From the NCBI RefSeq assembly GCF_900103805.1, contig NZ_FNIB01000003.1:76987-140986 (forward strand): a stretch of DNA of 64,000 nucleotides, given 5' to 3'. How positions within the stretch are numbered: position 1 is the first letter of the stretch; every line of letters starts with the position of its first letter. This stretch comes from Cryobacterium flavum. GTDB taxonomy: Bacteria > Actinomycetota > Actinomycetes > Actinomycetales > Microbacteriaceae. This document shows positions 18,919 to 28,483 of this stretch, in pieces. The translations under genes and the position numbers were made by a program. The notes below the pieces were generated by a model. That model was not told where the DNA came from. It did no database searches and saw nothing but the letters and a program-made list of their open reading frames with translations.

Positions 18919-19482
18919 TTAGCGGCCGAGTCCGAGGCCGAGGCCACCGAGAACATCGTTGACGATCGAGTCGACCGAGCTGTTGATGTCGCCGCTGTTG
19001 ACATCTTCGACGTCGACTCCGTCGACATCGGTGCCGTTGCCGGCGTCAATCGGTGCGGTGATGGGGGCTTCGATCGGTGCGACCACGTCGTTGCCGTTGC
19101 CGACGGACGCGCCGTTGCCGACCTCGTTGCCCGAGGCGACGTCACCGTTGAGCGAGTCTGAAACGAGCGGGCCGATGACGACTCCGCCGTTCACCAGACC
19201 GCCGTTGGCCACGCCACCGAGCGAGGTATCGTTGCCGAGCACGCCGTTGCCGGTCGAGTCGTTGCCGGAGAGGTTGAACAGGTCGCCGATGAGGTCGAGG
19301 CGGTTCTGCTTCGAAGAGCTGTCCGTGGAGGTGCTGGTACTCGTCGTGGTGCTCGTGCTGTCGCCGTCGAACGCCTGGGCTGGGGCGACGAAGCCACCAA
19401 TGATAAGAGCGGATGCCGCGGCGCCGGTGACGCCCAGCGCGGTGATCTTGCGAATGTTCGTGTGCTTCGTGATCGCGTTCAT
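18919..19482 (-). CDS. Secreted low-complexity Gly/Asn/Asp-rich protein
   Basis: A 187-residue protein with a signal peptide (basic start, hydrophobic GVTGAAASALIIGGFVAP, cleavage near AQA), then a Ser/Thr tract and a region dominated by Gly, Asn, Val and Asp (repeats of the type GNGVxGND, NGGVV). No anchor, LPXTG signal or known domain is visible. The start at 19482 was chosen because GGAG lies 5 nt before the ATG and the signal peptide begins there; the frame continues upstream without sense. It may be an extracellular matrix or chaplin-like structural protein; this is speculation. Confidence 0.7.
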   Translation of the reverse strand: MNAITKHTNIRKITALGVTGAAASALIIGGFVAPAQAFDGDSTSTTTSTSTSTDSSSKQNRLDLIGDLFNLSGNDSTGNGVLGNDTSLGGVANGGLVNGGVVIGPLVSDSLNGDVASGNEVGNGASVGNGNDVVAPIEAPITAPIDAGNGTDVDGVDVEDVNSGDINSSVDSIVNDVLGGLGLGLGR

Positions 19483-19716
19483 GAGAGCTCCAATTCGTTG
19501 TTCTGTTCCGGCCTCGAGGTCTTTTCGGGCCGCACAGATGGTCCGGAGCCCCGGCCAATGTGGTTTGGTCGGCATGCCCCAAATGGGTGCCGCCGACCGC
19601 TCTGAGCTGGGCGCGCACTCGCCGTGACCCGCCAGGATCGCCGCGGCGAGGGGCATCCGCTCGTCGCGGAGGCAAAACCTGAAAAGAAGCTGGCAACCGA
19701 GCAATCGCGAGCAATT

Positions 19717-20583
19717 TTAGGCGAGAAGGCTCACGACCCGGTCGCGCAGCAGATTGCTGCGCTCGGTGAAACCGCGCTGGCGGCGCACATACTCGGCTTT
19801 GCCCTCGGGGGTCTCGACTTCGACCGGCGCATAGCCCCAGTTGCTCAGGTCGTAGGGGGAGGCCTCCATATCGAGCCGGCGAATGTCGCGCGCGAGTTCG
19901 AAGGAGTCAAGCAAAACTTCACCGGGAACCAGGGGCCCGAGCTTGATTACCCACTTATAGATGTCCATTCCGGCGTGCAGGCAGCCGGGCTGCTCCATCG
20001 CCGGCTGGTTCTCACGGGTCGGCTGCAGCCGATTGAGCGGCAGGGCTGCGGGAGTGAAGAATCGAAAAGCGTCAAAATGGCTGCACGCTATGCGGCTTTC
20101 GGCGACGACGGCATCGGTGTCGCTCTGGCCGAGGCGCAGCGGCGCGACGTGCCGGTGTTCGCCCTGGCGGTAGACCATCGCCCACTCGTGCAGGCCGAAA
20201 CAGCCGAAGTGGGCCGGTTGTTGCCGGGTGGCCGTGAGGAGATTTCCGATGAAACGGATGACGCGCTCGTTCTTTTCGGAGAAGGCCGCAGCATCCACCT
20301 GGCTGGCGGTGCCTATCGTGCGATACCACTTCCAGCTGGCGCGGGGGTCGTCAGCGGCGTCCTGCAGCAGCACGCCGGCACCGGGATGCCAACGGCGCAG
20401 CAGGCCGGGACGAAACGGGTAGTAGGTGAACAGAAAATCGTCGACCGGATGCGTCTGACCGGTCGCCGCGCGCTCGCGCCTGGCCCGAGTGAGCGCGTCG
20501 GCGCGGTGTTCGTGGTCCTGCTCGAGGCTTCGCCACTTGGTGGCCCCGAGCACGCGAGTCTCCGTGTTCACTGTCACTGTCAC
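19717..20583 (-). CDS. 3-methyladenine DNA glycosylase-like protein
   Basis: A 288-residue protein resembling the actinobacterial family annotated as 3-methyladenine DNA glycosylase, with the hallmark stretches HPVDDFLFTYYPFRPG and LRRWHPGAGV near residues 45-70 and FGLHEWAMVYR in the middle. The enzymatic activity is, as far as I know, inferred for this family rather than measured. Its start overlaps the TetR gene's stop by 4 bp, so the two form an operon. Confidence 0.75.
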   Translation of the reverse strand: MTVTVNTETRVLGATKWRSLEQDHEHRADALTRARRERAATGQTHPVDDFLFTYYPFRPGLLRRWHPGAGVLLQDAADDPRASWKWYRTIGTASQVDAAAFSEKNERVIRFIGNLLTATRQQPAHFGCFGLHEWAMVYRQGEHRHVAPLRLGQSDTDAVVAESRIACSHFDAFRFFTPAALPLNRLQPTRENQPAMEQPGCLHAGMDIYKWVIKLGPLVPGEVLLDSFELARDIRRLDMEASPYDLSNWGYAPVEVETPEGKAEYVRRQRGFTERSNLLRDRVVSLLA

Positions 20584-21254
20584 GTGTCCGTTGCACCCGC
20601 CCCGCCGTCAACCGTGGCGAGTGGGCGGCCCAGGCCGACCGCGGGCAGCACAACGCCGTCGATCAGCTGAATGAAGAAGTCGCGATTGACCGGTTTCTGC
20701 AGCACCAGCACGCGGTAGATGGCCATGGACTGGCTGAGCATGGCGAGGCTATCGATGTCGGAGTGCTCCGAAATCTCGCCACGGTCAATGGCGCGCTGCA
20801 GCAGAATGCGATTAGCGGATGCCCGCGGCTCCACGATCGCCGCCCGCGCCACCTCGGCGAGCTCGGGGTTGCGGGAGATCATCGACATGAGTCCGGCCAT
20901 GATGCGCATCTTGCGGGCGCCATCTTCGATGGCGTGCGGCTTGATCATGGCCACGAGGTCGCCGCGTAGAGTGCCGGTGTCTGGCAGGTGGTCGCGATCG
21001 AAGTCGCCGCGTTTCATGCAGGCGACGGCGTCGATGACGAGTTCGCCCTTGGACGGCCAGCGACGGTAGAGCGTGGCTTTGCCCGCCTTGGCCCGGGCGG
21101 CCACCATTTCCATGGTCATTCCGTCGTAGCCGGTTTCGGCGAGCACTTCGAGGGCAGCGTCGAGAATGTCGGGGTCGCGGGTGTGGTCGCGTTTGCGCCC
21201 CAGTTTCGGGGCCTCCTCGACGGTTTCCTCGAGCGGGCTCGCATCGCGCGTCAT
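20580..21254 (-). CDS. TetR family transcriptional regulator
   Basis: A 224-residue regulator. The N-terminal helix-turn-helix (ALEVLAETGYDGMTMEMVA ... KATLYRRWPSKGEL) starts near residue 32, followed by a TetR_C-type ligand domain. It is divergent from the MFS pump at 21373 and is its likely repressor; it is cotranscribed with the glycosylase-like gene. Confidence 0.88.
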   Translation of the reverse strand: MTRDASPLEETVEEAPKLGRKRDHTRDPDILDAALEVLAETGYDGMTMEMVAARAKAGKATLYRRWPSKGELVIDAVACMKRGDFDRDHLPDTGTLRGDLVAMIKPHAIEDGARKMRIMAGLMSMISRNPELAEVARAAIVEPRASANRILLQRAIDRGEISEHSDIDSLAMLSQSMAIYRVLVLQKPVNRDFFIQLIDGVVLPAVGLGRPLATVDGGAGATDT

Positions 21255-21372
21255 CGCTGGCCCCCTTCACTATGCTTGGTGTTTCGTGCCCGGTGTTTCA
21301 TTCTCGTAAATTATCGCATATTCAGGAACTGTTAAGATCCGGAACTACTCAGTTTCGTATAGAGTGTCCGAC

Positions 21373-22848
21373 ATGTCACAGACTTCCTCCGTCGCGTCGC
21401 CCGAAATCGTCGCCGCACCACCCACCTCCCGCCGCTGGTGGACCCTCTGTGTGGTCGGGCTCGCCCAGCTCATGGTCGTACTCGATTCCACCGTCGTCAA
21501 CATCGCCCTACCGTCGGCCCAGGCCGACCTCGGCTTCTCCAACGGCGACCGCCAATGGATCGTCACTGCCTACTCCCTCGCCTTCGGTAGTCTGCTGCTG
21601 CTCGGCGGTCGCCTCTCCGACCTGATCGGCCGCAAACGCACCTTCATCATCGGTCTGATCGGATTCGCCGTCGCGTCGGCGCTGGGCGGAGCGGCCGACA
21701 GCTTCGGCATGCTGGTCGGAGCCCGCGCCCTGCAGGGAGCATTCGGCGCACTGCTCGCCCCGACCGCCCTCGCGGTGCTGACGACGACCTTCACGATTCC
21801 CAAGGAACGCGCCCGTGCCTTCGGTGTGTTCGGCGCGATCGCCGGCGCCGGCGGTGCCGTGGGCCTGCTCCTCGGCGGGTACCTCACCGAAAACTTCGAC
21901 TGGCGCTGGAACCTCTGCATCAACGTCGTCATCGCCGTGATCGCCATCGTCGGCGCGGCCATCTTCTTCAGCCACGCCACGCGCACGGGCCCTCGCCCCA
22001 AGCTCGACATCCCCGGCACGTTGCTCGTCTCCGGTGCTCTGTTCGGACTGGTCTACGGATTCTCCAACGCGGAGACCGACGGCTGGGACTCGATCCTTAC
22101 CTGGGGAACCCTGTCAGCGGCCGGGGTTCTACTGGTCGCTTTCGTGCTCTGGCAACGCAAGGCGGCGCATCCGCTTCTGCCGTTGGCCATCGTGCTGGAC
22201 CGCAACCGCGCAGCCGCGTACATCTCGATTCTCATCGCCGGAGCGGGCATGTTCGGCATCTTCCTCTTCGTGACCTACTACCTGCAGACGTCCTTGCAGT
22301 ACTCGCCGATGCAGACCGGCGTGTCCTTTTTGCCAATGATCGCCATGCTCGTGCTGGCCGCGCAACTGTCGACCAACATTTTTGTACCCCGATTCGGACC
22401 CAAAATTCTGGTGCCGATCGGCATGAGCCTCGGCGCGATCGGCATGATCTACCTCACGCATCTCGACCTGAACAGCGTCTACGTGCTCGACGTGCTGCCG
22501 CCACTGATGATTCTCGGACTCGCCATGGGAACGATCATGCCCGCCTCGATGCAGACCGCCACGCTCGGTGTCGACGGCCAGTTCGCCGGCGTCGCCTCGG
22601 CCATGGTCAACACCAGCCAGCAGGTCGGTGGATCCATCGGCACCGCGCTGCTCAACACCCTCGCGGCCACCGCGGCCACCAACTATGTCGCCGCCCACCT
22701 GCCCGCGACGGCAGCAGTCGCCGCCCAGGCCGCCGTGCAGAGCTACGCGGTCGCCTACTGGTGGGGTGCGTCGTTCTTCATCGTCGGCGCCATCGTGGCT
22801 GCCTTGCTGTTTCGCCGCATCGGGCACGGCATCTCGCTGCGCCACTGA
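21373..22848 (+). CDS. MFS drug exporter, DHA2 (14-helix) family
   Basis: A 491-residue transporter with 14 hydrophobic helices. Motif C-like and DHA2 signatures are visible: VVLDSTVVNIALPSAQADL in helix 1, GGRLSDLIGRKR (motif A), and GAIAGAGGAVGLLLGG (motif C). It is EmrB/QacA-like and exports hydrophobic drugs. The ATG at 21373 was chosen; a GTG three codons upstream is possible. A TATAGA hexamer at 21358-21363 could be a -10 giving an almost leaderless transcript. The divergent TetR gene is the likely regulator. Confidence 0.88.
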   Translation: MSQTSSVASPEIVAAPPTSRRWWTLCVVGLAQLMVVLDSTVVNIALPSAQADLGFSNGDRQWIVTAYSLAFGSLLLLGGRLSDLIGRKRTFIIGLIGFAVASALGGAADSFGMLVGARALQGAFGALLAPTALAVLTTTFTIPKERARAFGVFGAIAGAGGAVGLLLGGYLTENFDWRWNLCINVVIAVIAIVGAAIFFSHATRTGPRPKLDIPGTLLVSGALFGLVYGFSNAETDGWDSILTWGTLSAAGVLLVAFVLWQRKAAHPLLPLAIVLDRNRAAAYISILIAGAGMFGIFLFVTYYLQTSLQYSPMQTGVSFLPMIAMLVLAAQLSTNIFVPRFGPKILVPIGMSLGAIGMIYLTHLDLNSVYVLDVLPPLMILGLAMGTIMPASMQTATLGVDGQFAGVASAMVNTSQQVGGSIGTALLNTLAATAATNYVAAHLPATAAVAAQAAVQSYAVAYWWGASFFIVGAIVAALLFRRIGHGISLRH

Positions 22849-22945
22849 GAATGCGCCACTGAAATGCCCAGCCTCGAAGCTGCCCGCTACCCGCGTCGAG
22901 AGCGGATGCCCGGCCTCGGCCGTGCAGACCTCGCCTGGGTCTGCG

Positions 22946-23830
22946 CTAATTCAGGCCAAGCACGACCAGCGCCGCCTCGAGTTCGCGCCGGGCGGCATGG
23001 TCGAGTCCGAGCAGGGGCAGCGGCAGGTTGGGCGAATTCACGAGACCTAGCGATTCCGCCGCTGCCGACACGACCCGCAGGCTGCCGTAGCGTTGAAAAA
23101 GCGCCCACAGCGGTTCGAGTCGGTCGGAGGCAGCGACGGCCGCCGCACTGCTTCCAGTTTGCGCGGCACGCGTGATGGCGAGTACGGTCTCGGGAAACAG
23201 GCCGGCGAGCACGCTGTACCAGGCATCGGCACCGCCGAGCAGTCCGCCGGCCGCGAGCCAGTCCCCGGAGACGCCGATCGTGACATGCGCGGGAATCACG
23301 GCGCGGAGCACGGCGATTCTCCCAGGGGCCTCTTCGACGGCGATCCCCGGAATCTTGATCGAGCCGATTTTGGGAAGCACGGCAATACGACCGTGCAACT
23401 CGTCACTGAACGTGACGTGGGTGGTGCCGGGGTTGTCGTAGACGACGAGCGGAACGGATATTTCTGCTGTGACGGCCTCGTAGAGTCCGAACACCTCATC
23501 GTCGGTCAACGGCTGATAGGTCATCGGCGCCAGCAGTACCGCCGCGGCGCCGGCGCTCTGGGCATCCGCTGCGAGGTTGAGCACGTCGCGGGTGCGGAGT
23601 GCGCCGATTCCCACGATGACCGGGGTCGTCCCGGCCGCCTCGACGGCAGTGCGTGCGGCCCAGGCCCGCTGTTCACGGCTGAGGTAGGCGTACCCGCCGG
23701 TGGAGCCGAGCGCACCGATCGAGTCGACGCCGGCATCTGCCAGCCGGGTAACCAAACCGACGAACGCCCGCTTATCGATGCCCTTTTCGTCGATCGGGGT
23801 GAGGGGAAATGCGCTGAGTCCAGTGAACAG
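22946..23830 (-). CDS. Dihydrodipicolinate synthase family (DapA-like) lyase, probable CTG start
   Basis: A 294-residue (beta/alpha)8 aldolase: GALGSTGGYAYLS for the substrate loop, the YDNPGTT tyrosine, and the Schiff-base Lys in GSIKIPG near residue 155. Members act as dihydrodipicolinate synthases, N-acetylneuraminate or keto-sugar-acid lyases; the stand-alone context argues against lysine synthesis. No ATG, GTG or TTG exists near the expected N-terminus (FTGLSAFPLTP). A CTG at 23830 follows GAAGGGG by 6 nt and fits family starts. The upstream in-frame extension reads as non-coding. Confidence 0.8.
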   Translation of the reverse strand: MFTGLSAFPLTPIDEKGIDKRAFVGLVTRLADAGVDSIGALGSTGGYAYLSREQRAWAARTAVEAAGTTPVIVGIGALRTRDVLNLAADAQSAGAAAVLLAPMTYQPLTDDEVFGLYEAVTAEISVPLVVYDNPGTTHVTFSDELHGRIAVLPKIGSIKIPGIAVEEAPGRIAVLRAVIPAHVTIGVSGDWLAAGGLLGGADAWYSVLAGLFPETVLAITRAAQTGSSAAAVAASDRLEPLWALFQRYGSLRVVSAAAESLGLVNSPNLPLPLLGLDHAARRELEAALVVLGLN

Positions 23831-23897
23831 AGTGTGCCCCTTCGTCGGTGTGCGCGCCTTGCGGCGCTCTGACCATCCTCCCGTACGTTGTGAGATC

Positions 23898-23933
23898 GGA
23901 TTGGCCGCTCGTTCCGCAATGTAGGGCCAATCC
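23898..23933. promoter_or_regulatory. 9-bp inverted repeat upstream of the DapA-like gene
   Basis: GGATTGGCC (23898-23906) and GGCCAATCC (23925-23933) are perfect inverted arms with an 18-bp spacer, 68 bp upstream of the proposed start. The spacing fits a dimeric regulator site covering the promoter; the regulator is unknown. Confidence 0.4.
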
Positions 23934-24111
23934 ACTGATGGAGGCCGCGCTGAGTGGGGCGTGATCAGTCTTCCGGTCGCGACGGCGCCGCTGGTCGAGC
24001 CTGTCGAGCCCGCCATAGTCCTTGCGGTGGCTGTCTGCGCCGCCCAGCCATTCCGGGTGCCGGGTTCCGGGTGCCGAGCTCCGGGTGCTGGGTGCCTTGG
24101 GCCGTTCGGGC

Positions 24112-25986
24112 TTATTTGTTCCAGTTGGGTTTCTCGGCGGGGATGGCGGCGCGGTTTTGTCCGGCGGGGCGCCAGGTTTGGGTGGGGTCGAACAGGAGGG
24201 GTCCGCGTACCCAGGGTCGGCCGTCTCGCATGTCGATGTCCCAGCCGGAGGTGTCGATGCTGGAGTGGCTGGCGTTGCAAAGAAGGACTGCGTTGTCGAT
24301 ATCGGTCAGGCCGCCTTTCTGCCAGGGAACGACGTGATGAACCTGGGCCAGGTGGGGTGGCACGGTGCAGCCGGGGATGACGCAGCCGCCATCTCGGGCG
24401 GCCAATGCTCGGCGTTGACTGGCGCTGAAGCACCGGTTGCTGGTGCCGAGGTGCAGGATCGTGCCGGTCTGGCCGAACAGCACGGGTTGGTAGCCGCCGG
24501 CGCAGATGAGTTCGTCGACCTGGCCGGGGGTGAGGGGGCCGTCGATGCCGTCGATCCAGCCGGCGCCGCGGCCGTCGAGGAGGTCGTTGATGTTGATGTG
24601 TACGAGCACGGTGGGGGCGGCGCCGCCCATGGTAGGGGTGCCCGGCTGCCGGGCTGCGGCTTCGAACACGGCGCGGAGGATGCTGGCTTGTTTTTCGTTG
24701 CGGGAGCGGGTGTCGTCGGGTTGCTGCGGGCACGGACTGAGTAGGTCGGGACTGATCCTGTCGGGGCTGAGCGGGTCGGGTGGGTCGGCGTCGAGCGTGT
24801 CGCTGGCCTCCATTTTCGCACCCGCCTCGCCCGCCTGGCCAATTTCGGTGGCTTGGCCCGCCGCGGTGGCGTTCCGCGCCTCGCTGGTTGCTTCTTGTGC
24901 CGCTTCGTTGTCGTCTGCGTGGGCGAGGTCGGTCTCACGGAACGCGACCCGGGCACGTGGAGGGGCGTCGGAGACTCGGGCCGTGCCGGACGCCCGGGTC
25001 GCGGCGCCGTCGGCGCCGGGAACCGGGTTGGCCGCGGCGGCGGACAGGTACGCATCGAAAACGTTGCTCATGATGGCGCGGTCGAGGGTGGTGAACCAGC
25101 CGTTGAGGCTGTAGCCGCCGTTATTGAGGGTGCCGAAGGTGAGCCAGCTGCGCCGTTCGGTCGGGGCCTCGCCGGGCGCGCTGCCGTCGGGGGCGAGGCG
25201 AGCTTTCCACTGGATGCCCTGCTGCCGCAGCAACTCCGGCGCAAACGCGATGCCAGCACCGGGCAGCCCCTCAGTTTCGGGAATGATCGCACCGGAGCCG
25301 CTGGCCACCAGAGAGCGTTCGACCCGGTCGAGGTCTTCCACCAGCACGGAGGAGCGCAGGCCGTCGAGCACCTGCACGATCACCCGGGACTGTTCCAGGC
25401 CGAGCTCCCCGCCCTGCAGGGCCTCTCCGAGCACCGGGTAGGTGGGGGCCAGCGGGCGGCCGAGCAGCATCCGCTGCCCAGCCTTCTCACCGAGTGCGGA
25501 TCGCTGCAGGACTTCGGAGCGGGAGAGCCGGGCGAGGGTGCAGACCAGCTCGACGCCGCTGCGACAGCCGAGCCGACGGGCCAGCGTCGGCGCAGCCAGA
25601 GACGCCGCCGCACGCGCCACGCTCGGAGAAGCCGCAGCACCCTCCGGGATCACGGATTCCGCAGCAGCCTTGCCCGAACCAGCCTTCTCCCGGGCTGCAT
25701 TCTGCGCGGCGGCGGCACTCTGATCAACAGCAGCCTGGGCGGCGGCTTTCGCTGCGGCAGCATCAAAGTATTCGGAGCGGCGCAGCACATCCGACGTGGA
25801 GAGCACCCGGGCCCCGTCGACCACCCGGCCCACGCTCTCCACCGCCAGCAGCAGGGTCAGTGATTCTTCATCACCCAGCAGCCCGAACGACACCCCGCCC
25901 AGTGCCGCCAACAGAATCTTCCGGGCCTGCTCCACCGCCACAATGACCGGGTTCGAACTGGCCTCGTTCGGGTTTTCCATGAACAT
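24112..25986 (-). CDS. DUF222 and HNH endonuclease domain protein (13E12-repeat type), complete copy
   Basis: A 624-residue protein. The DUF222 helical domain occupies roughly residues 20-330; an acidic Ala-rich insert and Pro/Asp-rich linker lie near 330-460; the C-terminal HNH domain (residues about 515-600) shows LAARDGGCVIPGCTVPP, QVHHVVPWQKGG and CNASHSSID. HNH proteins of this kind are scattered as multicopy families in actinobacteria, with unproven nuclease or mobile roles. AAGGAGG precedes the ATG by 11 nt. A second, nearly identical copy starts the window, about 24.9 kb away in the same orientation. Confidence 0.88.
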   Translation of the reverse strand: MFMENPNEASSNPVIVAVEQARKILLAALGGVSFGLLGDEESLTLLLAVESVGRVVDGARVLSTSDVLRRSEYFDAAAAKAAAQAAVDQSAAAAQNAAREKAGSGKAAAESVIPEGAAASPSVARAAASLAAPTLARRLGCRSGVELVCTLARLSRSEVLQRSALGEKAGQRMLLGRPLAPTYPVLGEALQGGELGLEQSRVIVQVLDGLRSSVLVEDLDRVERSLVASGSGAIIPETEGLPGAGIAFAPELLRQQGIQWKARLAPDGSAPGEAPTERRSWLTFGTLNNGGYSLNGWFTTLDRAIMSNVFDAYLSAAAANPVPGADGAATRASGTARVSDAPPRARVAFRETDLAHADDNEAAQEATSEARNATAAGQATEIGQAGEAGAKMEASDTLDADPPDPLSPDRISPDLLSPCPQQPDDTRSRNEKQASILRAVFEAAARQPGTPTMGGAAPTVLVHININDLLDGRGAGWIDGIDGPLTPGQVDELICAGGYQPVLFGQTGTILHLGTSNRCFSASQRRALAARDGGCVIPGCTVPPHLAQVHHVVPWQKGGLTDIDNAVLLCNASHSSIDTSGWDIDMRDGRPWVRGPLLFDPTQTWRPAGQNRAAIPAEKPNWNK

Positions 25987-26141
25987 GGGCGCCATTGCCT
26001 CCTTGACACCCATTCTACCGCAAATCGAACACAAAAACGATAGAATCTCAGAAACATTTCTGGAAGCAATTTGGAAGGTCGACGCGGATAGCTTTAGCCT
26101 CGGTACCCCAGAATGCTTGTTTGCAAGCCGTTCGGGGTGTA

Positions 26142-26456
26142 CTAGTCGCGTGACGGTTTGCCTTTCCGACGGGATAATATCGAATTCAACAGCGGATTCC
26201 TCTCACGAAACGTACACGTCAGGGCTTCTTTTGATCGATGCACGCGGCGATCTGTGATGCTGAACCCATCTTCGCTGGGCGCAGCATCCAAATCTTGCCC
26301 TCGTTCCGGGCCTAGGCCTCGACTGCAGGCACGGTGGCCCCCGGCGAGACGCAGGCGCAGCGTCTGCCCCGGGCGAGCCGTCGACACAGCCACGCACACA
26401 ATGACCGTCGCAGCGAGGCGGCAGCCACCGCGCCGTCCGGGGGGTGAGCGCATCAC
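26142..26456 (-). CDS. Doubtful small ORF after the 64-residue gene
   Basis: A 104-residue frame beginning 7 bp after the stop of the gene at 26463. It has a hydrophobic stretch near residue 15 (LAATVIVCVAVSTA) that could be a signal peptide, but the rest is Arg-rich and resembles no family I know. Its tight spacing is the only support. The surrounding 26035-26460 holds nothing else recognizable. Confidence 0.2.
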   Translation of the reverse strand: MMRSPPGRRGGCRLAATVIVCVAVSTARPGQTLRLRLAGGHRACSRGLGPERGQDLDAAPSEDGFSITDRRVHRSKEALTCTFRERNPLLNSILSRRKGKPSRD

Positions 26457-26462
26457 GGTGAG

Positions 26463-26657
26463 CTACGCGGCCAGGGGAGCGGCTCCTGCCTGCCAGCGGA
26501 TAGCGCGCACGCCAGCCCGGGTGCCGTGCATGTTGTCATCGTGGCCGCGCCAGCGACGGCACTCGACCAGGTCCCCGGCCGGCGTGATGCGCGGGTCGCG
26601 GCACGAGTTGTCGTAGCCGGTGTAGTCGATTTCAAGGAGGAGTTCGTCGTCAGTCAT
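26463..26657 (-). CDS. Small conserved-looking protein of unknown function
   Basis: A 64-residue acidic-to-basic protein with the stretch NSCRDPRITPAGDLVECRRWRGHDD, two Cys and two His that could bind a metal. The frame has codon use typical of the region and no competing frame makes sense. I do not recognize a family. Ribosome site is weak (GGAAC). Confidence 0.45.
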   Translation of the reverse strand: MTDDELLLEIDYTGYDNSCRDPRITPAGDLVECRRWRGHDDNMHGTRAGVRAIRWQAGAAPLAA

Positions 26658-26941
26658 GGTTGAAGTTCCAGTTCAGCGGAGGCACCCGAGGTGAGGTGTC
26701 CCGGCGAATGCAGATGCCGGATCACAGCGCTTGCCTCGAACCGATCGTGCAGTACACGACCCGATCTGAGGCCCGATGTCACTCTCCGGCAGCATCGGCG
26801 GAGCCGGTCTCTGCGTTCGAGGGTAAGTCGCCGCGGTGCGGATTGTCTGCAAAAAAGCGAAAATGTTTCATTTCGTTACACGGTGGTGATCTGGAGTTAA
26901 CGTCGATCGGCCGGCTCGCCGCCCGGGCGTACCCTCGAATT

Positions 26942-27412
26942 ATGAAACGTGCGCTCGCGCTGAGCCTGGTCACCGTGCAATTTCTGCTGCTGGGGGCTCT
27001 GGCCTTTCTGCCCCATGGCTCGCTGTGGTCGCCCGCCATCGGCATCATCGTGGCGGCCATCACGTTGGGTCTGGTCGGCGGCGCCCTCGTGGTGCTCGGC
27101 GTCGTCAGCCTGGGGCCAGCGTTGACCGCGAGTCCGATTCCGCGGGAGGACGCCCCGCTGGTCACCGAAGGCGTCTATGGGCTCATGCGCAGCCCGATTT
27201 ACGCGGGACTCATGACCGGCGGTGTCGCACTCGTGCTGGTGGGGGCATCCGCTTGGCACGTCGTGGCGTGGCTCGCCCTGGTCGGCCTGCTATCAGTGAA
27301 GACGCGGTGGGAAGAGCGGATGCTCGTGGCCGAGCACCCCGATTACCTCTCCTACGGCGCGCGGGTCGGGCGATTCTTTCCGGGCATCGGTCGGCTGGCC
27401 GAGCGCGGCTGA
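26942..27412 (+). CDS. Isoprenylcysteine carboxyl methyltransferase-like membrane protein
   Basis: A 156-residue membrane protein with four hydrophobic helices and the conserved C-terminal ICMT/PEMT-like motifs RSPIYAGLM and RWEERMLVAEHPDYLSYGARVGRFFPG. Members methylate membrane-bound substrates using S-adenosylmethionine; bacterial substrates are unknown. The start at 26942 is set by the first hydrophobic helix; the frame opens 94 codons upstream but reads as non-coding. Confidence 0.78.
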   Translation: MKRALALSLVTVQFLLLGALAFLPHGSLWSPAIGIIVAAITLGLVGGALVVLGVVSLGPALTASPIPREDAPLVTEGVYGLMRSPIYAGLMTGGVALVLVGASAWHVVAWLALVGLLSVKTRWEERMLVAEHPDYLSYGARVGRFFPGIGRLAERG

Positions 27413-27475
27413 CGCCCTTTCATGCTGGTTTCGGGTGTCGGGTAACGATTTTGCCGCCCGAGTGTTGGCCCCAGT

Positions 27476-28474
27476 ATGACTATTCCGCTCTCCATTCTTG
27501 ATCTCGCTCCGATTGCCCCCGGGCAGACCGCTCGGGAGAGCTTCGCGGCGAGTGTCGCGCTCGCGCAAACGGCCGAAAAACACGGGTACGAGCGCGTCTG
27601 GTATGCCGAGCACCACAACATGCCCACCATCGGATCGTCGGCGACGAGCATCCTGATCGGCCACGTCGCCGGGAAGACCAGCACCATTCGGCTCGGATCC
27701 GGCGGCGTCATGCTGCCCAACCACTCCCCGCTCGTGATCGCCGAGCAGTACGGCACGCTGGCCGAGCTCTACCCTGACCGCATCGACCTTGGCCTCGGCC
27801 GGGCCCCCGGCAGCGACCAGAATACCGCCAGAGCGATGCGCCGCGACCCGCGCGCCTCCGACCAGTTTCCGCAGGACGTCATGGAACTGCAGGCCTACCT
27901 GCGCGGCCAATCGATCGTGCCCGGCGTGCAGGCGGTTCCCGGTGCCGGCACGAACGTGCCGCTGTACATTCTCGGATCCTCACTGTTCGGCGCCGGACTC
28001 GCCGCCGCCCTCGGTTTGCCCTACGCCTTCGCGTCACACTTCGCACCCGATGCTCTGCACGACGCCATCGCGCTCTACCGCCGCGATTTCACGCCGTCGG
28101 AGCAGCTTGCCACGCCGCACCTCATCGTTGCCGCCAACGTGATCGCGGCCGACGATAAAGCGGATGCCGTGGCCCAGTTCGAGACGACCCGCCGCACCAG
28201 GGTGCGCGGCATGCTCTCCCGCGGGCCGGCGACGCCTGAGTACAGCGACGACCAGATCGACCTGTTCCTGACCACGCCGGAGGGCCGCAATATCGCCAAC
28301 ATGATGCGGTATTCAGCGGTCGGCACCGCCGACGAGGTACGCGCCTATCTCGAGGAATTCGCCGAGGGAACCGGAGCTGACGAGCTCATTCTCGCGCACC
28401 AGTCGCCGCTCATCGAGGGCCGCCTGCGTTCGGTCGAATTGACCGCCGATGCCATGAATCTCGTATCGGCGTAG
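27476..28474 (+). CDS. LLM class flavin-dependent oxidoreductase
   Basis: A 332-residue luciferase-like monooxygenase fold: WYAEHHNMP near residue 42, [20 protein letters not shown], and [14 protein letters not shown]. This MsnO8-type subgroup is common in actinobacteria; the substrate is unknown. It is followed 9 bp later by an MmcQ/YjbR gene on the same strand. Confidence 0.88.
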   Translation: MTIPLSILDLAPIAPGQTARESFAASVALAQTAEKHGYERVWYAEHHNMPTIGSSATSILIGHVAGKTSTIRLGSGGVMLPNHSPLVIAEQYGTLAELYPDRIDLGLGRAPGSDQNTARAMRRDPRASDQFPQDVMELQAYLRGQSIVPGVQAVPGAGTNVPLYILGSSLFGAGLAAALGLPYAFASHFAPDALHDAIALYRRDFTPSEQLATPHLIVAANVIAADDKADAVAQFETTRRTRVRGMLSRGPATPEYSDDQIDLFLTTPEGRNIANMMRYSAVGTADEVRAYLEEFAEGTGADELILAHQSPLIEGRLRSVELTADAMNLVSA

Positions 28475-28483
28475 GTTTCTAGC

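Noticed and set aside
23831..24733. In-frame extension of the DapA-like gene to 24733, suggesting a fusion protein
   Set aside because: The extra 300 residues are Arg/Pro/His-rich antisense of the DUF222/HNH gene; the family N-terminus lies at 23830.
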